The notes under the pieces: model-generated
Database searches by the model: none
The model's input: only the letters and a program-made list of their open reading frames with translations
Told to the model about the DNA's origin: nothing
DNA from: a virus
Virus record (IMG/VR): IMGVR_UViG_3300044815_000046
Coordinates: 1-38,207 of that record
Length of the DNA: 38,207 nucleotides
Strand: one strand, 5' to 3'
In this document: positions 1 through 6,296 of the stretch, piece by piece
How positions within the stretch are numbered: position 1 is the first letter of the stretch
How the letters are laid out: every line of letters begins with the position of its first letter
Program-made: the position numbers and the translations under genes

Positions 1-77
1 GTCCTGTGTGGGGGCCATGGGCCGTCGCGGCCCCTCCCCCCCGGTATGGGCTAACGATCGTGATGCAGGACGGCAGG
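1..77. other. Left-edge non-coding region, possible packaging-end region
   Basis: No convincing gene lies here. The last minus-strand gene ends at 78. The stretch is G/C-rich with a C tract (about 35-42) and a small hairpin at 19-33 (GGGCC, 5-nt loop, GGCCC). If the two window ends join, this plus 38165-38207 forms a gap of about 120 nt directly upstream of the terminase genes. That is where a cos or pac site and a structural-operon promoter would be expected. No overhang can be read from the sequence alone. Confidence 0.35.
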
Positions 78-374
78 TCATGGCCGCGCCACCCTGTGTG
101 GTCGCACTGGTTCAACGATGACCTGATCGATGATGGATGCGTCAGCCTCGGTGATGCGGATGGTCGGGTAGTAGAGCAGGCCCTTGCACCGTGAGCACTC
201 GATGCCGCCTTCGAGCTCACCATGCTTGGCGCTCCATTGACCATCGGTACGCAGGCGGTAGCTCAGGTGCAGCGTGACGCGGTCGGACTTGTGACCGAAC
301 AGCCAGCACACCAGCCGCGAGGTGGTTGAGGTCTGGCCGAACCATGGTGTCGATGAGTGAGTGATAGTGCTCAT
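78..374 (-). CDS. Small zinc-ribbon-like protein, 98 aa
   Basis: Last gene of the leftward early operon. Its ATG overlaps the stop of the upstream gene (ATGA). It carries cysteines in CWLFGHK near residue 23 and a CSRC knuckle near residue 61, a spacing seen in small phage zinc-binding proteins of unknown role. The C-terminus is rich in acidic and valine residues. No function is assigned. The reading frame is supported mainly by the coupled start and the CxxC pattern. Confidence 0.6.
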   Translation of the reverse strand: MSTITHSSTPWFGQTSTTSRLVCWLFGHKSDRVTLHLSYRLRTDGQWSAKHGELEGGIECSRCKGLLYYPTIRITEADASIIDQVIVEPVRPHRVARP

Positions 375-664
375 GTGCCCACCTCTGCTCCGGAGATACG
401 AGCCAAGATGTCAGCGGCACGACAGAACCAGCATTTGCCGCAGTGGGTCTCGGGTGCTGGTGCAGCGCATGATGTGTATTCGCCGAGATCGGCCAGCAGC
501 TCTGCCATCTCAGGTGCAGCAGCGATCAGCCAGGCGTCCTCGCGGCCGTAGACCGTGACGATGGGCGAGGTGGATGCGGGTTCTCCTGTCCATATCGTCC
601 ATTCATCCTCAAGCGGATCGGTGCAATCGGGCTCGCTCCACGGTCCTGGTGTGTAGTCGCTCAT
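371..664 (-). CDS. Conserved phage protein of the TPGPW / LIAAAPEM type, 97 aa
   Basis: The start ATG at 664 overlaps the preceding stop. The N-terminus has DYTPGPWSEPDC and the middle has DAWLIAAAPEMAELL. This pair of motifs is widespread in small phage and prophage proteins of unknown function. A C-terminal CGKCWFC cluster could bind metal. Small size and the operon position among zinc-ribbon proteins suggest a host-takeover accessory role, which is inference only. Confidence 0.7.
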   Translation of the reverse strand: MSDYTPGPWSEPDCTDPLEDEWTIWTGEPASTSPIVTVYGREDAWLIAAAPEMAELLADLGEYTSCAAPAPETHCGKCWFCRAADILARISGAEVGT

Positions 665-858
665 ACGCTCACCCCGAAATGGAATGAGTCTCGGCAGTTG
701 CATGGGCCGCTCAGCGCTATGTGCTTGGCACAGGCGCCTAGGAACGCACGCTCATGACCGCAGGCAGGGCAGAGCACCGGTTCATCGACCACTTCGATGA
801 ACTGCTCGCCCCTGCCGTTCACGCCTTCGTAGGTGGTGGTCCTGTATTCAAACGGCAT
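661..858 (-). CDS. Small cysteine-rich protein, 65 aa
   Basis: The start at 858 is chosen because GGGAGGA lies 6 nt upstream. It begins 11 nt inside the end of the HNH gene. CPACG near residue 30 and a later C-x(6)-CNC cluster suggest a treble-clef or ribbon zinc site. No family was recognised. Confidence 0.65.
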   Translation of the reverse strand: MPFEYRTTTYEGVNGRGEQFIEVVDEPVLCPACGHERAFLGACAKHIALSGPCNCRDSFHFGVSV

Positions 859-1198
859 ATCGTTCCTCCCTTGGTGCACTCGGTGCGGGTGTTCCTACCA
901 TCTTGGCTCCCCTTCGGCTGTTGCAGCTGGCGTGGGCTGCGCGGAGGTTGGAGCGTTCGTGGCCTCCACCTTGGGATCGTGGGGTGATGTGGTCAACCGT
1001 GAGGGGGTCGTTGGGCCTTGGGCCTTCGCCGTCCATCCAGCAGACCGATTCCTCAGCGAGGACGCGCTTAGCTGCCTTGCGGTAGTCGTGGCCCAATCCT
1101 CGTTCGGTGGTTGTTCTCCCGTCGTGCTTGCGCGGGGCGTGGGTGGGGCAGTAGGAGCCCTTGGCGGGGGTCGAACAGGCCAGGCAGGGGCGGAGCAT
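848..1198 (-). CDS. HNH endonuclease, 116 aa
   Basis: An N-terminal zinc knuckle (CLAC ... YCPTH) is followed by RGLGHDYRKAAKRVL and the HNH core: VDHITPRSQGGGHERSNLRAAHASCNSRRG. The DH, N and H/N-x3 residues are all present. This layout (small, zinc knuckle, RGLG.D.R) matches HNH proteins often encoded next to phage terminase genes, and in a joined genome it would lie about 1 kb from the terminase small subunit. In some cos phages such an HNH protein assists terminase cleavage; that role here is inference. Confidence 0.85.
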   Translation of the reverse strand: MLRPCLACSTPAKGSYCPTHAPRKHDGRTTTERGLGHDYRKAAKRVLAEESVCWMDGEGPRPNDPLTVDHITPRSQGGGHERSNLRAAHASCNSRRGAKMVGTPAPSAPREERYAV

Positions 1199-1431
1199 CA
1201 GCCGGTGCCCCAGTAGTGAGCCGACTTGCCGCAGAAGCAGAGGCCAGTGTGGGGGTCATAGTCGTGCTCAGCAGGGGGTGGGGTGTTTTGGGTCAGCGAG
1301 CCCGTCACTCGCGGCCGCTCGGTCCTGATCCAGCCAACCACTCCCCACCGGGTCGAGAGGCCGTAGACGCGAGCATTGCCCGAACGGTTGAGCTTGGTCA
1401 TCAGAAACGGCCAGCCCCATCGCGGCTTCAT
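1198..1431 (-). CDS. Hypothetical protein, 77 aa
   Basis: The ATG at 1431 overlaps the previous stop (ATGA). The product is basic and tryptophan-rich at its N-terminus (MKPRWGWPF) with a C-terminal HTGLCFCGKSAHYW that resembles half a zinc knuckle. No family was recognised. Confidence 0.55.
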   Translation of the reverse strand: MKPRWGWPFLMTKLNRSGNARVYGLSTRWGVVGWIRTERPRVTGSLTQNTPPPAEHDYDPHTGLCFCGKSAHYWGTG

Positions 1432-1598
1432 GTCACGGGGCTCAGGCTCGGGAGTTCGCACAACTCGGCCAGGGTCCGGGCATACGTGAATGCGGCGTCA
1501 GCATCGCCTCGTCGCAACGCGGCTGCCATGGCCTGCATCGTGTCGCCTCGCAGCTGCTCCACCGTGGGCAGGTCTCTCTTGTTCTCTGTATCGCTCAT
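1428..1598 (-). CDS. Hypothetical helical protein, 56 aa
   Basis: Coupled to the WhiB gene by an ATGA overlap. The sequence is largely helical (VEQLRGDTMQAMAAALRRGD) with one cysteine. Co-translation with WhiB may indicate a linked regulatory role, but nothing in the sequence proves it. Confidence 0.6.
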   Translation of the reverse strand: MSDTENKRDLPTVEQLRGDTMQAMAAALRRGDADAAFTYARTLAELCELPSLSPVT

Positions 1599-2140
1599 GC
1601 CACCATCTTCCTTTCTCGGGCAAGGATGCGTTCCACCTTGCGACAGGCTCGGGTACAGCGGGCGGTGGGATCGGGCCAGAGGTAGCCCTGGCCGCAATCG
1701 GTGCAAAACGCGCGTTCGGGTTCGGGTAGGAGCGCCATGGGGGTGCGGCCGGCGGCGCGCTGGCGCCACATGGCGAGGCGGGCAGCGAAGGTCGATTCCA
1801 GGACCGATGCGGCCGATTCCCTGATCTCGGCTTCGGTGAGGGTCGGCAACTGGGTGCGGAGCGTATCGACCGCCTGGGTTCGCTCGGTCATCGCTGTTCC
1901 GCCCCATACGCCCATGATGGTGTGGCGCTGTTCGCCGATCGCGTCGGTAAGGCATTCGGTTCTCACGGGGCAGGTGGCGCAGACCTCGAATCGCTTCACC
2001 ACGCTGCGGGGCGGCTCACGGCCTGAGATGGGTTCATAGACCCACACAAGCTCGGCATAGGGCGCACTCGCACAAGCCGCCTCGAGCGTCCAGGGACGGT
2101 CGGAGAGGGCAGCCAGCACCGAGAGGGGATGGTCGGTCAT
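1595..2140 (-). CDS. WhiB-family iron-sulfur regulator with C-terminal zinc-ribbon extension, 181 aa
   Basis: WhiB proteins bind a 4Fe-4S cluster and usually act by docking on the primary sigma factor near the -35 region. They are restricted to Actinobacteria and their phages. The four cluster cysteines are C23, C54, C57 and C63 (VCATCPVRTEC), followed by the GVWGGTAMTERT turn and basic motif at 77-88. Beyond the usual WhiB length there is a helical segment (about 95-140) and a second cysteine set, CTDCGQGYLW...CTRAC (C146, C149, C162, C166), probably a zinc ribbon. The start at 2140 overlaps the previous stop. Likely a host-takeover or phage-stage transcription factor. Confidence 0.9.
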   Translation of the reverse strand: MTDHPLSVLAALSDRPWTLEAACASAPYAELVWVYEPISGREPPRSVVKRFEVCATCPVRTECLTDAIGEQRHTIMGVWGGTAMTERTQAVDTLRTQLPTLTEAEIRESAASVLESTFAARLAMWRQRAAGRTPMALLPEPERAFCTDCGQGYLWPDPTARCTRACRKVERILARERKMVA

Positions 2141-2313
2141 GGGGTTGAGGGCTCTCCTGGGGTGGTGCGAGATGGGCCGTAGTTGGCCTCGATCCACGCG
2201 AGCACCGGGGCCATGACCTCTCGGGCCTTGGCATCACCGCTCAGGTTTGCTACGGCTTGGCGCAGGTCCCATGCCGCCTCCATCGCATGTCCGTATCGTT
2301 CATCGCGTGGCAT
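2137..2313 (-). CDS. Small helical protein ending in TTPGEPSTP, 58 aa
   Basis: Starts at ATG 2313 with AGGAG about 9 nt upstream, inside a direct repeat. A second in-frame ATG lies 10 codons in. It reads as a short helical protein (AAWDLRQAVANLSGDAKARE). The C-terminus RTTPGEPSTP is encoded by a copy of the same repeat, which also supplies the ribosome-binding region of the WhiB gene. Function unknown. Confidence 0.6.
   Translation of the reverse strand: MPRDERYGHAMEAAWDLRQAVANLSGDAKAREVMAPVLAWIEANYGPSRTTPGEPSTP
2149..2167. repeat. Junction repeat family B, copy 1 (19 bp)
   Basis: Identical to the first 19 bp of the other two copies (core CTCTCCTGGGGTGGTG). Read on the minus strand it carries AGGAG and lies just upstream of the WhiB start. 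Confidence 0.85.
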
Positions 2314-2371
2314 CGGAGGGCTCTCCTGGGGTGGTGGCGGCGAGGGCGGTGCACGTCGGGTCGCCCATCAC
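2300..2371 (-). CDS. Micro-ORF, 23 aa, carrying the TTPGEP repeat
   Basis: Starts at GTG 2371 overlapping the previous stop (GTGA), with a second start (ATG) at 2368, and ends inside the start of the 58-aa gene. Most of it is repeat-derived (ALAATTPGEPSD). It may be a translational coupler rather than a functional protein. Confidence 0.4.
   Translation of the reverse strand: MMGDPTCTALAATTPGEPSDATR
2318..2346. repeat. Junction repeat family B, copy 2 (29 bp)
   Basis: Perfect 29-bp match to 2503-2531. On the minus strand it provides the Shine-Dalgarno (AGGAG) for the gene starting at 2313 while coding LAATTPGEP in the micro-ORF upstream. Confidence 0.9.
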
Positions 2372-3081
2372 ATGTCCATGTGGTGCTGTTCCTCGGGGGC
2401 GGACGAAGCGTGGAAACTGCCTTCACATCGCCTGGCCCCGTGGCTCGCCCTCTGCATCAGGCGCACACTGGGGTCATTGCTTCCGCAGGCGTAGCACCGC
2501 TGGGGCTCTCCTGGGGTGGTGGCGGCGAGGGATTGCCATGCAGCTCCGTCTTTGTAGAGCCAGCACCGGCAGTAGCCCACGACGGTAGGTGGGTGCATGT
2601 GTGGAATGTGAAGGTTTGCGAGATGCCTGATGCTCGCGTCCCTCTCGGCCTCTGCCTGTTCCGCTCTGACACGAGCCTCGGCAAGATCGACCGCGATGAT
2701 CCCTGTCCGTTGCTCGGATGCGTCCCGCTCGCGCTCTGCCTGTTCCGCCCTGGCCATCCATCCGTTTAGGTCCATGGCCTCCCATCCGTCTAGCAGTTCT
2801 TCCGCGGAGCCCAGCGCTTCCTCTGCCTGTTCCGCTCGTCGCTCCAACGCGGCCACTTCGGTCTCAGCGAGAGAACGCAGTTGCTCGGCCCGGTGCCAAT
2901 AGCCCTTGCCGTCCAGAAACTCGGCCATTGCTTTCAGCGGCCCGCGGATCGTGTCGGCCTCGCTCGGGCGGGCATGGTCATGGGCAAGCGCCATGCCACC
3001 CTTGCCGCTGAATCGGGGCGCGTCACCTTCGGCGTGGGTATGCGGCTCGGTCTTGTGAAACGGGTGAACGTGCTCGCTCAT
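2368..3081 (-). CDS. Histidine-rich coiled-coil protein with C-terminal cysteines, 237 aa
   Basis: The N-terminus is histidine-rich (SEHVHPFHKTEPHTHAEGD). Residues about 45-155 form a heptad-like coiled coil with repeated RAEQAE(R/A)ERDAS units; the matching DNA carries three near-copies of CTCTGCCTGTTCCGCTC. The C-terminal part has HPPTVVGYCRCWLY, the TTPGEP repeat and CYACGSND, suggesting metal binding. The internal family B repeat hints at fusion of two former genes near residue 190. The start at 3081 overlaps the previous stop and has GGGAGG about 7 nt upstream. Function unknown. Confidence 0.65.
   Translation of the reverse strand: MSEHVHPFHKTEPHTHAEGDAPRFSGKGGMALAHDHARPSEADTIRGPLKAMAEFLDGKGYWHRAEQLRSLAETEVAALERRAEQAEEALGSAEELLDGWEAMDLNGWMARAEQAERERDASEQRTGIIAVDLAEARVRAEQAEAERDASIRHLANLHIPHMHPPTVVGYCRCWLYKDGAAWQSLAATTPGEPQRCYACGSNDPSVRLMQRASHGARRCEGSFHASSAPEEQHHMDM
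2503..2531. repeat. Junction repeat family B, copy 3 (29 bp), inside a gene
   Basis: Perfect 29-bp match to 2318-2346, but located inside the 237-aa gene where it codes LAATTPGEP. This suggests that an old gene junction has been absorbed into a longer reading frame. Confidence 0.9.
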
Positions 3082-3239
3082 CCCTGCACCTCCCTGGGCT
3101 TGCCCGCGATGATGTGGAATGAATGGACCGATTCGGTGGAGTCGGGTCGGCTGCTAGGCGTGCCCTCCGGTTGACACCCTGCATACGTGGCTCTCGGGTC
3201 GGTCGAACCGCACTGCGGGCACTTCCCTTCCTCGGTCAC
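3078..3239 (-). CDS. Zinc-ribbon microprotein ending GKPREVQG, 53 aa
   Basis: The GTG start at 3239 overlaps the previous stop and has an ideal GGGAGG upstream. CPQCGSTDPRATYAGC near the N-terminus is a zinc-ribbon-like half site. The C-terminal GKPREV is the translation of junction repeat family A. Confidence 0.6.
   Translation of the reverse strand: MTEEGKCPQCGSTDPRATYAGCQPEGTPSSRPDSTESVHSFHIIAGKPREVQG
3086..3102. repeat. Junction repeat family A, copy 1
   Basis: GCACCTCCCTGGGCTTG. On the minus strand it gives GGGAGGTG 7 nt before the ATG at 3081 and codes the KPREV tail of the upstream gene. It shares 21 bp with copy 2. Confidence 0.9.
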
Positions 3240-3604
3240 TTGGGCACCTCCCTGGGCTTGCCCGGCGCGGCCCCGTGGCATGGATCGGGGCAGTCGCTAC
3301 TCGGCGTGGTCGTGAGAGCGCCACAGGTGAGACACCGCAACGGCTCCCCGACGAACGCCTCGCATCCGCATTTGCAGGACGGCGTATGGAACCGCTCCCC
3401 ATGCCAGCACCCACTACGAGCACAGACCCGCTCGCCTTCCGGCGGTTCGTGCGTCCGAGGCATCCGAAAGTCCCACGATTCATCGTTCGCCCACAGGTGC
3501 AGGACGTGTTCATCGTCGGTGTCGTAGCGATTCCAGCCCGATGTCGCTTCGGTGTGCACGCCCACCGGAACCACCAGCAGGGTGCGCCTCGAAATGGCGT
3601 TCAT
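3236..3604 (-). CDS. Cysteine-rich protein ending GKPREVPK, 122 aa
   Basis: The start at 3604 is preferred because GGAGGG lies about 7 nt upstream; an in-frame ATG also exists at 3619. The C-terminal half has CARSGCWHGERFHTPSCKCGCEAF and CLTCG, which looks like two zinc sites. The N-terminus (MNAISRRTLLVVPVGVH) is mildly hydrophobic but not a clear signal peptide. Function unknown. Confidence 0.6.
   Translation of the reverse strand: MNAISRRTLLVVPVGVHTEATSGWNRYDTDDEHVLHLWANDESWDFRMPRTHEPPEGERVCARSGCWHGERFHTPSCKCGCEAFVGEPLRCLTCGALTTTPSSDCPDPCHGAAPGKPREVPK
3244..3260. repeat. Junction repeat family A, copy 2
   Basis: Same 17 bp as copy 1. It provides the Shine-Dalgarno 7 nt before the GTG at 3239 and the KPREV tail of the 122-aa gene. 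Confidence 0.9.
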
Positions 3605-3662
3605 CGGTGCGCCCTCCATCGGTACGTGCTCACTCGGGCACCTCCCTGGGCTTGTAGGTCAT
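3601..3662 (-). other. Chain of two 10-codon ORFs at a repeat junction
   Basis: ATG 3662 overlaps the stop of the 606-aa gene and encodes MTYKPREVPE, ending at 3630. GTG 3633 overlaps that stop, has an ideal Shine-Dalgarno in repeat A, encodes MSTYRWRAHR and ends at 3601, overlapping the ATG at 3604. Every junction is a 4-nt overlap. This could be a coupling device or the remains of deleted genes. Confidence 0.35.
3638..3654. repeat. Junction repeat family A, copy 3
   Basis: Same 17 bp as the other copies. It lies in the micro-ORF junction at 3601-3662 and places GGGAGG 7 nt before a GTG at 3633. Confidence 0.9.
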
Positions 3663-5479
3663 GCGGGGGCCATCTTCGAGATCGCTGCGCCGTGGTTGTA
3701 GACGATCGCCGTCAGGTCGTCGCGCCAGTACGTCGAGTGAGGCCCGAACCGCACGACTCCGGGGTGAGCGTTGTGCTCATCGAGCGTGGCCTGGGACGGA
3801 TGGCCGGGCTGCGCTCGCTTCGGTGGCATCGGACCGCTGGACGGGACCATGGTGGTGGAGCCGTCGCGCAGGATGCCACGCTCACCGTCGCGTCCGAGGT
3901 AGTGCAGATCCTCGCCGGCGAACACGACATCGCCGCCCTCATTCTGGCCGGGCACGCCCTCGGGAATCGTCCACACGTTGGTGGTGATGTCGCGGCAGAG
4001 CGTGAGGCGGAAGTCCGAGCACGCGAACGCGGCCTTGCCACCGGGCGACTCGTCGTACTGGGGGAACACCAGGATGCCGGCGCCCCATGGTGCTGGGCGG
4101 AACTCTCCATCGATGTAGGCCCACACGATGCCCGAGGCGATGCACCAGGGCGTGCCGTCCCTCCACCCCACGTCGGTGACGACCGCGCCCGGCATCCCGA
4201 GCGTGTTGGACCGCTGGACGGCGGTGAAGTTGTAGCCGCCTTCGATCGCGGGGAAGCCGGGATCGGTGCTGCCGGTGAGCATCCGGGGTGTCCAGTTGAG
4301 CCATGTGCTCGACCCCGCAGGCAGGTACGCGACGGACCAGTAGCGCCCGTCCGGACCCTTGGTCGGCTCGGCGCACCCAGCGATGATGTTGCCGTACTCG
4401 TCCACGTCGAGGGAGTACCACCAGGCTCGCGGCAGGTTGGTCGAGATGTTCACGCCGTCACGGATGATGCCCTGATAGCGGGCCGCGCCGTAGGTGACAC
4501 CGTTCACCCAGCGGGTGCGTTCGATCTCGGGCAGGTTCGACCACATGCGGCTGATCACGCCGGTGTCCACGTTCACGAGGTACAGACCACCGGGCGAGGT
4601 GAGGATGCCCGACGTGGACTTCCACGCGCTCACGAGGTAGGCATCATCGGTCACGCGCTCGACATGGCGCACCGACCACTGCTCGGTCGTCGGGATGACA
4701 CGCTTGACGCCGCCGATGAGCGTGGCGAGCCCCCCGGTGCCCGGCCCCTTGAGCCCGAACAGCCCACAGACCAACGAGCCGTTGGCTCGCATCCACGTCA
4801 GACGGCCACACGAGCGGACGTAGCGATGGCCCACGCCCCAGTTGGGCCAGCCCGTGCCTTCGGGGTTGGGGTTCTGGCTCTGAACTTCGAGGCCCTTGGA
4901 CCCCGCGATCGGGCCGGTGTAGGCATGCGTGCGGGTGTCGTAGATGTAGACGCCCTCCTGGGCACCCCACGCGCCGCCGTGTACCAACATCCGGAACTCG
5001 TCGATGGGCGTGAGGGAGGCGATGTGACGTGTCCCCGCGATGCCTTGCCCGCACTTGTGCGCGCGCCAGCCGGTCTCGTAGTGATCGATCGCGCCCACGT
5101 CCGTCGCCGTCTGGACACCGCCGGCGATGTAAAGCCCGCAGTTCCTCCCGCCGCCTCCGTCCATGCCGTAGGGGTCCACGATGCGAACCTCTGTCGGCGG
5201 GGGCGTGATGATGTCCTCGAGCTCCTTGATGCGAGCCCGGAGAATGACGATTTCGGCTCGCGCGAGGTTGAAGTCGTCGATGGCCTCGTCACGCTCATGC
5301 AGCACCGCGGCGTAGTCCTCTCGCAGACTCGCAACCTCCGCCAACGCGCTCTCAAGCCTCAGCTTGGTGTCGGCGAGCTCCACCTGGACGGTGCGGAGGT
5401 CGGCGGCGGTTTGGATCTCGGTCTTGGCGACTGCTGCTGCGACAGCGGCGGTCGCTGCTTGGATCTCGGGAAACGTCAT
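3659..5479 (-). CDS. Coiled-coil plus beta-propeller-like protein, 606 aa
   Basis: Start at 5479 (GGAGAG 5 nt upstream; overlaps the previous stop) rather than the ATG at 5494. Residues about 5-95 are a strong coiled coil (ADLRTVQVELADTKLRLESA). The remaining 500 residues are rich in W, G and D with repeated strand-turn patterns (GLYLVNVDTGVISRMW, WYSLDVDEYGNIIAGC) like six- or seven-bladed propellers or sialidase folds. Architecture resembles a trimeric tail fibre or glycan-binding protein. No catalytic Asp-box or other enzyme signature could be confirmed. It sits in the early operon, far from the tail genes, next to a secreted transglycosylase, so a role at the host surface after infection is also possible. 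Confidence 0.7.
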   Translation of the reverse strand: MTFPEIQAATAAVAAAVAKTEIQTAADLRTVQVELADTKLRLESALAEVASLREDYAAVLHERDEAIDDFNLARAEIVILRARIKELEDIITPPPTEVRIVDPYGMDGGGGRNCGLYIAGGVQTATDVGAIDHYETGWRAHKCGQGIAGTRHIASLTPIDEFRMLVHGGAWGAQEGVYIYDTRTHAYTGPIAGSKGLEVQSQNPNPEGTGWPNWGVGHRYVRSCGRLTWMRANGSLVCGLFGLKGPGTGGLATLIGGVKRVIPTTEQWSVRHVERVTDDAYLVSAWKSTSGILTSPGGLYLVNVDTGVISRMWSNLPEIERTRWVNGVTYGAARYQGIIRDGVNISTNLPRAWWYSLDVDEYGNIIAGCAEPTKGPDGRYWSVAYLPAGSSTWLNWTPRMLTGSTDPGFPAIEGGYNFTAVQRSNTLGMPGAVVTDVGWRDGTPWCIASGIVWAYIDGEFRPAPWGAGILVFPQYDESPGGKAAFACSDFRLTLCRDITTNVWTIPEGVPGQNEGGDVVFAGEDLHYLGRDGERGILRDGSTTMVPSSGPMPPKRAQPGHPSQATLDEHNAHPGVVRFGPHSTYWRDDLTAIVYNHGAAISKMAPA

Positions 5480-5610
5480 TCCATCTCTCCACATTCTGCG
5501 CAGGCCGTGACCTCTGAGCCGTCCGTTTGTTCGAACGTGACGAAGCGGTGCCCGTCGCCGTTCACGGAGTCGCAGAGGCAGGACCGCACGAACTCATCGA
5601 AGGTCAACAT
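5476..5610 (-). CDS. Cysteine-containing microprotein, 44 aa
   Basis: ATG 5610 lies 7 nt inside the end of the transglycosylase gene and the stop overlaps the next start (ATGA). CLCDS near residue 11 and CAECGE at the C-terminus could form one zinc site. It fills the only gap between its neighbours, which supports it as a real cistron. Confidence 0.55.
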   Translation of the reverse strand: MLTFDEFVRSCLCDSVNGDGHRFVTFEQTDGSEVTACAECGEME

Positions 5611-6059
5611 CCGCCGCCCCACGGTCCGAAGCCGCCGGCACGCATCATTCGGGCACTCACCAGCGCGTTTGCACGGGCGCTGAACGGTGAAGCGTTGGGC
5701 TTAACATCGAGCCAGCCACCGACGCCGTGGTTGTAGCTGCGCACCCGGCTGGGCCAGTAGCGGCGGAGGTGCTGGAACAGGCCGGAGGCGCCCGAGTAGC
5801 TGTTGTAGGCATCCTCATCGAGGTTCGATTCGCGGCGGGCGATGCACATCATCACCGAGCGAGAGACGTTGAATCGATCGGCTGCTGCCGTGATGGTCAG
5901 GACGGTCTCGCGGGCGGTCCACTGGGGGTTCTCCAGCGTCTCGTAGCGGATGCGATCGTGGCGCTGATCCCAACTCAGGCGTTCCTCGGCGTGGGCTTGG
6001 CCCACTGTCATCCCGAGGGCGAACACGGTGGCGAGTGCGACCTTGCCGCGCCAGGTCAT
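5604..6059 (-). CDS. Secreted lytic transglycosylase-like protein, 151 aa
   Basis: The N-terminus is a classic signal peptide: basic MTWRGK, hydrophobic core, cleavage near AHA-EE at residue 24. The mature part has IARRESNLDEDAYN with the likely catalytic glutamate E77, then SGASGLFQHLRRYWPSR, the conserved SLT/lysozyme-like core. It ends FGPWGGGC, like many actinobacterial transglycosylases. It would cleave peptidoglycan glycan strands outside the membrane. Placement in the early operon, far from the endolysin and tail genes, is unusual. It may remodel the wall during infection or lysogeny, or supplement lysis. Confidence 0.8.
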   Translation of the reverse strand: MTWRGKVALATVFALGMTVGQAHAEERLSWDQRHDRIRYETLENPQWTARETVLTITAAADRFNVSRSVMMCIARRESNLDEDAYNSYSGASGLFQHLRRYWPSRVRSYNHGVGGWLDVKPNASPFSARANALVSARMMRAGGFGPWGGGC

Positions 6060-6265
6060 GCTGCCTCCAGCGGTGCGTAGGCTTGGTACATCCGTCGGGC
6101 GTTCGTCTCCGCGTTCGGGCCGTAGAAGTACCGACGCCACTGCCGCGACGAACCGCCGCCGAACATCCGGTAGGCGGTGACGCACCAGCCTTTCGCGGTG
6201 CGCCCCAGGTAGAACTTGTAGTTCGCGTCGGCTCCGTACGCCTCGCTCGTCTTGATGACTCTCAT
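6056..6265 (-). CDS. Hypothetical protein, 69 aa
   Basis: Start at 6265 with GGAGG 7 nt upstream. The stop overlaps the transglycosylase start, so the two are translationally coupled. The sequence is rich in aromatic and arginine residues (YKFYLGRTAKGWCVTAYR, RQWRRYFYGP). No signal peptide or known family was recognised. Confidence 0.6.
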   Translation of the reverse strand: MRVIKTSEAYGADANYKFYLGRTAKGWCVTAYRMFGGGSSRQWRRYFYGPNAETNARRMYQAYAPLEAA

Positions 6266-6296
6266 GCTGCTGCCTCCAGACCTCGGTAGTGGGCGG

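Noticed and set aside
3275-5683. 802-aa plus-strand open frame
   Set aside because: Antisense to the 606-aa gene, without recognisable domains; GC-rich DNA keeps shadow frames open. The minus-strand protein has coherent coiled-coil and beta patterns and coupled junctions.
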